From the NCBI GenBank assembly GCA_964612455.1, contig CAZTCB010000011.1, positions 1 to 35,547 on the forward strand: a stretch of DNA of 35,547 bases, in the 5' to 3' direction. Shown in pieces: positions 31,780 through 35,547 of this stretch. A program made the position numbers and the translations under genes. The notes below the pieces were generated by a model, which was not told where the DNA came from, searched no databases, and worked only from the letters and a program-made list of their open reading frames with translations. Numbering within the stretch: the first letter of the stretch is position 1; the number at the start of each line of letters is the position of its first letter. This DNA is from SFEB01 sp964612455 (GTDB lineage: Bacteria > Bacillota > Clostridia > Christensenellales > CAG-314).

Positions 31780-31806
31780 AAAAAAGCACAGAAATTGCTT
31801 CTGCGC
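31780..31806 (-). terminator. rpmE terminator
   Basis: On the minus strand GCGCAGAA (31806-31799) pairs with TTCTGTGC (31793-31786), with a G-U pair that only works in minus-strand RNA, followed by TTTTTTG. It lies about 20 nt past the rpmE stop. Confidence 0.85.
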
Positions 31807-31826
31807 CTCTTGATTGTTTGCGCGGT

Positions 31827-32030
31827 TTACATACCGTAACGTTTCTTGAATCTATCAACTCTACCGCCGGCATCGACCAACTTTTGCTTACCGGTAAAAT
31901 ACGGGTGGCATTTATTGCAAATTTCAACTTTGATGACGTCGCCCTTTTTGGTGCTGCCGGTTACAAATTTTTCGCCGCAAGCGCACTCTACGGTAACTTG
32001 ATGATAGTCCGGATGAATGTTTTCTTTCAT
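31827..32030 (-). CDS. rpmE: 50S ribosomal protein L31 (zinc-binding type)
   Basis: The 67-aa protein matches RpmE: NIHPDYHQVTVECACGEKF with CxC (about 16-18), EICNKCHPYFTGKQK with CxxC (about 37-40), and the end GRVDRFKKRYG. All four zinc ligands are present, so it is the C+ form rather than the zinc-free YtjA-like paralogue. AGAGGTGAG precedes the ATG. Monocistronic with its own promoter and terminator. Confidence 0.97.
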   Translation of the reverse strand: MKENIHPDYHQVTVECACGEKFVTGSTKKGDVIKVEICNKCHPYFTGKQKLVDAGGRVDRFKKRYGM

Positions 32031-32065
32031 GGGTACTCACCTCTCTACTAAATTTCAGCCTTGCC

Positions 32066-32094
32066 ATTATACATTACTCGCCGTAATAAGTCAA
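32066..32094 (-). promoter_or_regulatory. rpmE promoter
   Basis: On the minus strand: TTGACT (32094-32089), a 17-bp spacer and TATAAT (32071-32066). Start near 32059, leader about 29 nt. Confidence 0.88.
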
Positions 32095-32203
32095 GGATTT
32101 TTTAACAATTTTTTGTCATTTGCGTTTTTTTTAAATATTTGACGGTAAAAAAAGTCGTTTTTGCGCTATTTTTACAATCAATCAAAAAGAAATCGTCAAA
32201 AGG

Positions 32204-32232
32204 TAGACTTTTTCCGTTTTGTTTGTTATAAT
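32204..32232 (+). promoter_or_regulatory. Promoter of the alcohol-dehydrogenase-like gene
   Basis: TAGACT (32204-32209), a 17-bp spacer and TATAAT (32227-32232) followed by CGTCGTA, the same discriminator as in front of the radical SAM gene at 10177-10183. Here the predicted first base is the A at 32239, 14 nt before ATG 32253. Confidence 0.75.
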
Positions 32233-32252
32233 CGTCGTAGTTGGAGAAGATT

Positions 32253-33269
32253 ATGAAAGCGTGGAAACTGATAAAAAAGAATAAATTTGAGCTCGTCACT
32301 CGGGACCTGACCGAAATGGACGAGACTAAGGACGTCAAGATAAAGATGAGCAGAGTCATGTTCTCTCGCGACGACTGTTTTTTAATGAACAACCCCCCGA
32401 AAGACAAACAAATCATCCTCGGCACCGCCGGTATAGGCGTAGTCAGCGAGATATTTGACTCGTCCACGTCGCGTTTTTCGCGCATGGACAGAGTCATTAT
32501 AGAGCCGTACGTCGCTTGCGGCTCCTGCCGTTACTGTCTGGATAACAAACCGTCGCTCTGCCAAAACAAACAAATACTCGGCATCGACGCCGACGGACTC
32601 ATGCAGGACTTTATATGTCTGCCCCACAATTGTCTTTATCTCATCCCCGACGTGGTGAGCACCAACGACGCAATACTCACCCCCGTAATCAGCCTCGCGC
32701 TCAACGTAATCGACGCCGTCGGGCTTGAAAAAGGCGAGCATATAGCCATATTCGGCGGCGGCATCCTCGGCGTGGTGATAGCCGCTCTCGCGAATTATTA
32801 TCAGGCGATGCCTATCCTCGTCGACAACGATCCGACAATCATTCAGACCGCGTTGTATAAAAACATTCTCTACGCTTTTCAACCCGACAAAGACAACGTC
32901 AACGCCAAGATTTTTACCGCTACCGGCGGCAGAAAGTGCGAAAAGGTCGTTTTTCTCACCGAAAGCGTCACTCCTATCGAAACAGCTCTCGACAATTGCG
33001 GCGCAAACGGTACGGTATGCCTGTGCGGTACCCATAAAAAAGATATCGATATCCCGGCAAAATACATCATTGAAAAAAATCTCACCGTCAACTCCGTCTC
33101 CGACAATTACGGCAACTTTTTGTCCGCGTTAAACCTCCTCACCAAAGGCGTAATAAAATCGGACGACTTTATCCGTGAAGAAATCAATTTTGCCGACGTC
33201 GACAAGACTCTCCCCGACATCACGGAGGAGCAGACGTTGCGTAAAAACGTTATCGTCAAGTGCGAGTAA
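32253..33269 (+). CDS. Zinc-type alcohol dehydrogenase-like (MDR) protein lacking usual catalytic zinc ligands
   Basis: The 338-aa medium-chain dehydrogenase/reductase has a GroES-like N-terminus and a Rossmann domain with IAIFGGGILGVV (about 168-179). The structural-zinc motif is intact: CGSCRYCLDNKPSLC (about 90-104). The catalytic-zinc positions are altered: the usual CG-D segment reads MFSRDDC (about 36-42), the usual GHE reads GTA (about 57-59), and the Glu before the proline in the EP segment reads Thr-Pro. A redox cofactor may still bind. It could be a non-zinc reductase, a sensor or a divergent enzyme. ATG 32253 has GGAGA upstream; an in-frame TTG at 32241 is less likely. Confidence 0.82.
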   Translation: MKAWKLIKKNKFELVTRDLTEMDETKDVKIKMSRVMFSRDDCFLMNNPPKDKQIILGTAGIGVVSEIFDSSTSRFSRMDRVIIEPYVACGSCRYCLDNKPSLCQNKQILGIDADGLMQDFICLPHNCLYLIPDVVSTNDAILTPVISLALNVIDAVGLEKGEHIAIFGGGILGVVIAALANYYQAMPILVDNDPTIIQTALYKNILYAFQPDKDNVNAKIFTATGGRKCEKVVFLTESVTPIETALDNCGANGTVCLCGTHKKDIDIPAKYIIEKNLTVNSVSDNYGNFLSALNLLTKGVIKSDDFIREEINFADVDKTLPDITEEQTLRKNVIVKCE

Positions 33270-33292
33270 AAAACACTAAAAACAACTTAACG

Positions 33293-33331
33293 AAAACGAT
33301 TTTGGCTTTTTACCGCCAAAATCGTTTTTTT
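33293..33331 (+). terminator. Terminator of the alcohol-dehydrogenase-like gene
   Basis: AAAACGATTTTGGC (33293-33306) pairs perfectly with GCCAAAATCGTTTT (33315-33328), loop TTTTTACC, followed by T residues. Confidence 0.92.
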
Positions 33332-33428
33332 GGTAAAAAGAAAGACTTTTTATAGAGCTTAAACCTCAGACGGGTAGCAAAAACCGACCAAAGTATACGA
33401 CGCTTTGCCGCCGACGACCTTTTTTTGC

Positions 33429-33457
33429 TTGATAAAAATCGCCCTTTGTGTTATTAT
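33429..33457 (+). promoter_or_regulatory. sel1-mnmA promoter placed for a leaderless mRNA
   Basis: TTGATA (33429-33434), a 17-bp spacer and TATTAT (33452-33457). Six bases (TTTCTC) separate it from ATG 33464, and no purine-rich ribosome site exists between. Confidence 0.78.
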
Positions 33458-33463
33458 TTTCTC

Positions 33464-33781
33464 ATGAAAGAAAACGAAACGATATTAAATCTGACAAAAC
33501 TTGCCCAATCCGGAGACACGACCGCAATGATAGAGCTTGCGCGTTGTTTTGAGGGGGGACTGGGTGTCGACAAAGACTTCGATACCGCCTTTTGGTGGTG
33601 GAAAAAAGCCGCCGACTGCGGCAACAAAGACGCTCAGTACGAAGTGTCGGTATTGTACTCCGACGGCGTGCATTGCGTACCCGATTATCAAAAATCCGTT
33701 TTTTACTGCAAACGCGCGGCAATGCAGGGGCACGAAGAAGCGAAAGAATACCTCGAGGTACTTTCGGCATGGGATATCTGA
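33464..33781 (+). CDS. Small Sel1-repeat (TPR-like) protein
   Basis: The 105-aa protein has two to three Sel1-like repeats, visible as AMIELARCFEGGLGVDKDFDTAFWWWKKAA and the following AQYEVSVLYSDG...AVFYCKRAAMQG pattern (A-x2-x-L-x4-x-G and W/Y-x3-A-A). Sel1 repeats form helical solenoids used in protein-protein contacts. There is no signal peptide, so it is probably cytoplasmic. ATG 33464 is chosen because the -10 box overlaps any earlier start. The mnmA ATG comes one base after its stop, so the two form a coupled pair. Confidence 0.85.
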   Translation: MKENETILNLTKLAQSGDTTAMIELARCFEGGLGVDKDFDTAFWWWKKAADCGNKDAQYEVSVLYSDGVHCVPDYQKSVFYCKRAAMQGHEEAKEYLEVLSAWDI

Positions 33782-33782
33782 A

Positions 33783-34868
33783 ATGAACAGCGAAAAAAAA
33801 ATAGTTGTGGGCATGAGCGGCGGAGTAGACAGCAGCGTCGCCGCGTTGCTCCTTAAACAACAAGGGTACGACGTAATAGGCTTGTTTATGAAAAATTGGG
33901 AAGAAACCGACGAAAACGGTTGCTGCACGGCAGAAACCGACTACGCCGACGTCCGTTACGTTGCGGAAAAAATCGGTATTCCTTACTACGTCGTCAATTT
34001 TTCAAAACAATACATGGACAGGGTGTTTTCTTACTTTTTGCGTGAATACGAGGCGGGACGCACCCCAAACCCCGACGTGCTGTGCAACAGAGAGATAAAA
34101 TTCGGACCGTTTCTCCGTCAGGCAAAGATACTCGGCGCAGACTATATCGCGACGGGGCATTACTGCGGTATTCGTCACGAAAACGGCAAACACTACCTCA
34201 CCAAAGCTGCCGACCAAAACAAAGACCAGACGTATTTTTTAAACCAACTCAGCCAAACGCAACTTGCCGACGTCGTCTTTCCCCTATCCGACCTTAAAAA
34301 GGACGAGGTACGACGCATCGCCCAGGAGTACGGACTTGCCACCGCCGCAAAAAAAGACAGTACGGGCATCTGCTTTATCGGCGAGCGCAACTTTAAAAAC
34401 TTTTTAAAAACCTACCTGCCGGGACAACCGGGCGATATCGTCGATATCGACGGCAACAAAGTAGGTCGCCACGACGGATTGATGTACTACACGTTGGGAC
34501 AACGACGCGGACTCGGGCTGGGAGGCACGGTCGACAGTCAGGAGCGTTGGTTTGTGGCGGAAAAAGACTTAAAAAACAACCGCCTCGTCGTCAGTCACGG
34601 CGACCAAAGCGTACTCATGAGTAAAGCTCTCGTTTCGCATGACATCAACTGGATTCCCGAAAAACCGACGGAAAACGATTTTGAGTGTTTTGCAAAGTTT
34701 CGTTATCGCCAACCCGACCAAAAAGTGCGGGTAAAAGTCAACGACGACGGCAGCGTGTTTGTCACGTTTGACCAACCGCAACGTGCCGTAACGGAAGGTC
34801 AGTTCGTCGTTTTTTACACCGACACCGACTGCCTCGGCGGCGGAATAATCGACGAAGTAATAAAATAA
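33783..34868 (+). CDS. mnmA: tRNA-specific 2-thiouridylase MnmA
   Basis: The 361-aa enzyme puts sulfur on U34 of Lys, Glu and Gln tRNAs using ATP and a sulfur carrier. Visible: the PP-loop VGMSGGVDSSVAA (about 9-21), FMKNWEE, the first catalytic Cys in NPDVLCNREIKFG (about 96-108), DQTYFLNQL, the second Cys in STGICFIGER (about 193-202), and a C-terminal beta domain with MYYTLGQRRGLG. Length is normal. No separate ribosome site is seen; the start follows the Sel1 gene's stop by one base. Confidence 0.97.
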   Translation: MNSEKKIVVGMSGGVDSSVAALLLKQQGYDVIGLFMKNWEETDENGCCTAETDYADVRYVAEKIGIPYYVVNFSKQYMDRVFSYFLREYEAGRTPNPDVLCNREIKFGPFLRQAKILGADYIATGHYCGIRHENGKHYLTKAADQNKDQTYFLNQLSQTQLADVVFPLSDLKKDEVRRIAQEYGLATAAKKDSTGICFIGERNFKNFLKTYLPGQPGDIVDIDGNKVGRHDGLMYYTLGQRRGLGLGGTVDSQERWFVAEKDLKNNRLVVSHGDQSVLMSKALVSHDINWIPEKPTENDFECFAKFRYRQPDQKVRVKVNDDGSVFVTFDQPQRAVTEGQFVVFYTDTDCLGGGIIDEVIK

Positions 34869-34880
34869 CCATTCAACCTG

Positions 34881-34909
34881 AAAAAGCACCTTAAACGGGT
34901 GCTTTTTTT
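34881..34909 (+). terminator. mnmA terminator
   Basis: AAAAAGCACC (34881-34890) pairs with GGTGCTTTTT (34898-34907), loop TTAAACG, followed by more T. Confidence 0.9.
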
Positions 34910-34955
34910 ATTTTGCCGTGAGTAGCGGTATTTTAATACAAAGGTAAAAAAACCG

Positions 34956-35034
34956 CTTGGTTTGAGAATTTTTTAAATATGTAGTATCGGTGAAAAAGAA
35001 AACGGGGAAATTCTCGTTTTTTGGCAAATCCAAG
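34956..35034. other. Nested secondary-structure block, candidate structured RNA
   Basis: CTTGGTTTG (34956-34964) can pair with CAAATCCAAG (35025-35034) with one bulge. Inside it, GAGAATTT (from 34964) pairs with AAATTCTC (35009-35016). There is no coding potential and no named RNA family that I recognise. No convincing promoter precedes it, so it may be a relic rather than an RNA gene. Confidence 0.35.
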
Positions 35035-35065
35035 TGCAGGGGAATTTAATAAACGTTAGGAAAAA

Positions 35066-35095
35066 AGCCGTGTTGAGAGTGATCTCGGCACGGCT
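35066..35095. other. Two-tier hairpin
   Basis: AGCCGTG (35066-35072) pairs with CACGGCT (35089-35095); inner GAGA and TCTC pair around a GTGA loop. ATTTATT follows rather than a T run, so it is a weak terminator. It could end a transcript across the block at 34956-35034. Confidence 0.45.
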
Positions 35096-35121
35096 ATTTA
35101 TTGTGAAAATTAAGAGAAACT

Positions 35122-35147
35122 TGTAGACAGAATATACATTCTGTCAC
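35122..35147 (+). repeat. Left 26-bp terminal inverted repeat, itself palindromic
   Basis: Exact reverse complement of 35374-35399. Within it GACAGAAT and ATTCTGTC pair around ATAC, so each end can fold into its own hairpin. Confidence 0.85.
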
Positions 35148-35322
35148 ACTTTTTTAGGGGTAAAATAGCAATCAATAGACGGAAAAAGAGATAAACGGTA
35201 CTAAAAAGGAAAAACAAAAACTAAAATCTATTAAAAAGGCATCGCTCAGTAGGAGAAAAACGCTAAAAAACAAAAAAATGTCGGATTTTTCCGACAATTT
35301 CGCTTTTAGGGCTTGTTTTTGC

Positions 35323-35351
35323 TTGACTAACCCGTAAAATAGGCTTATAAT
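35323..35351 (+). promoter_or_regulatory. Outward-facing promoter inside the MITE-like element
   Basis: TTGACT (35323-35328), a 17-bp spacer and TATAAT (35346-35351). Transcription would start near 35358 and read out through the right-hand repeat towards the window end. Confidence 0.7.
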
Positions 35352-35373
35352 TTTTCGTACAAGAGAAAAAAAG

Positions 35374-35399
35374 GTGACAGAATGTATATTCTGTCTACA
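35374..35399 (-). repeat. Right 26-bp terminal inverted repeat, itself palindromic
   Basis: Exact reverse complement of 35122-35147. In a transcript from the internal promoter it would form a hairpin followed by CTACAAAAAATTG. Confidence 0.85.
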
Positions 35400-35413
35400 A
35401 AAAATTGTTTCTC

Positions 35414-35547
35414 GGTTTTGGCTAAAAGTCAAATAAATACCGGCGAAAAAGACTGTTAAACACGAAAAAAATCGTCACGAAAAAGGTGACGGAAAAAGAA
35501 CAAAAATGACGGTAATATCCATTTACTTACTGATAAATATGCTGTTT
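35414..35547. other. Non-coding tail of the window
   Basis: A-rich. One short hairpin, CGTCAC (35471-35476 region) / GTGACG (about 35485-35490). I see no start of a further gene before the window ends. Confidence 0.4.

Larger units (their letters stand above)
35114..35413. mobile_element. MITE-like non-coding element with long inverted terminal repeats
   Basis: A 300-bp segment bounded by GAGAAAC (35114-35120) and GTTTCTC (35407-35413). Just inside are 26-bp exact inverted repeats (35122-35147 and 35374-35399), each followed inwards by a C/T-rich tract on the matching strand. The interior is A-rich, has no credible ORF, and holds a hairpin TGTCGGA-TTTT-TCCGACA (35279-35296) inside a CTAAAA/TTTTAG pair. 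These are features of a miniature inverted-repeat transposable element or IS relic. No clear target-site duplication is seen, and only one copy is in the window. Confidence 0.55.

Noticed and set aside
35172..35432. 86-aa minus-strand frame in the MITE-like element
   Set aside because: Phe/Ser/Leu-rich translation of A-rich DNA, crosses the terminal repeat, and has no ribosome site.

Overview
The window looks like chromosomal DNA from a low-to-mid GC Bacillota (Clostridia-like) bacterium, possibly an uncultured anaerobic gut-type lineage; the lineage below phylum is a guess. Supporting signs are AddAB instead of RecBCD, a DnaD plus DnaI/DnaC-type helicase loader pair, a zinc-type L31, the rpmE / DUF1385 / prmC / prfA order, an NrdG-type radical SAM activase, strong AGGAGG ribosome sites and near-consensus sigma-A promoters with 17-bp spacers. 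No phage, conjugative or CRISPR module is visible.

Layout. 1-2234: the 3' end of tRNA-Val(UAC), then a two-gene operon with a 5' leader of about 210 nt. It encodes a collagen-like surface protein and a protein with a methylthioadenosine-nucleosidase-like fold whose catalytic residues seem to be missing. 2235-3423: an AT-rich islet with a self-inhibited (class II) Fic protein carrying an N-terminal helix-turn-helix; its promoter contains a 12-bp inverted repeat. 3495-10047: addB-addA. 10148-12839: an apparently leaderless radical SAM activase, then a DAG-kinase-type lipid kinase and a PlsC acyltransferase. 12889-14860: a lipoprotein facing citXG (citrate lyase prosthetic-group synthesis, without lyase subunits here). 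14922-21187: argS, then dnaD-dnaI-olsB-like-plsC-like. 21316-23952: uvrC, an ArsR-type regulator and a divergent small membrane protein. 23984-32094 (minus strand): rpmE; a DUF1385::PrmC fusion with prfA; aspartate-type aminotransferase; a small P-loop ATPase; and trpS followed by DUF5685, a J-domain-like Cys-rich protein and a membrane protein. 32204-34909: an alcohol-dehydrogenase-like protein without the usual catalytic zinc ligands, then sel1-mnmA. 34910-35547: no gene, but strong structure, including a roughly 300-bp element with long, self-palindromic inverted terminal repeats and an internal outward promoter.

Most genes are housekeeping: translation (tRNA, argS, trpS, prfA, prmC, rpmE, mnmA), repair (addAB, uvrC), replication initiation (dnaD, dnaI) and lipid synthesis (dagK, three acyltransferases). 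The novelty candidates are the collagen / pseudo-nucleosidase operon, the trpS-linked DUF5685 / J-like / membrane cassette, the N-acyl / O-acyl aminolipid pair with a zinc ribbon, the MITE-like element, and several genes whose -10 box lies 6-7 nt before the start codon with no Shine-Dalgarno site. All calls come from reading the sequence; no database search was run.
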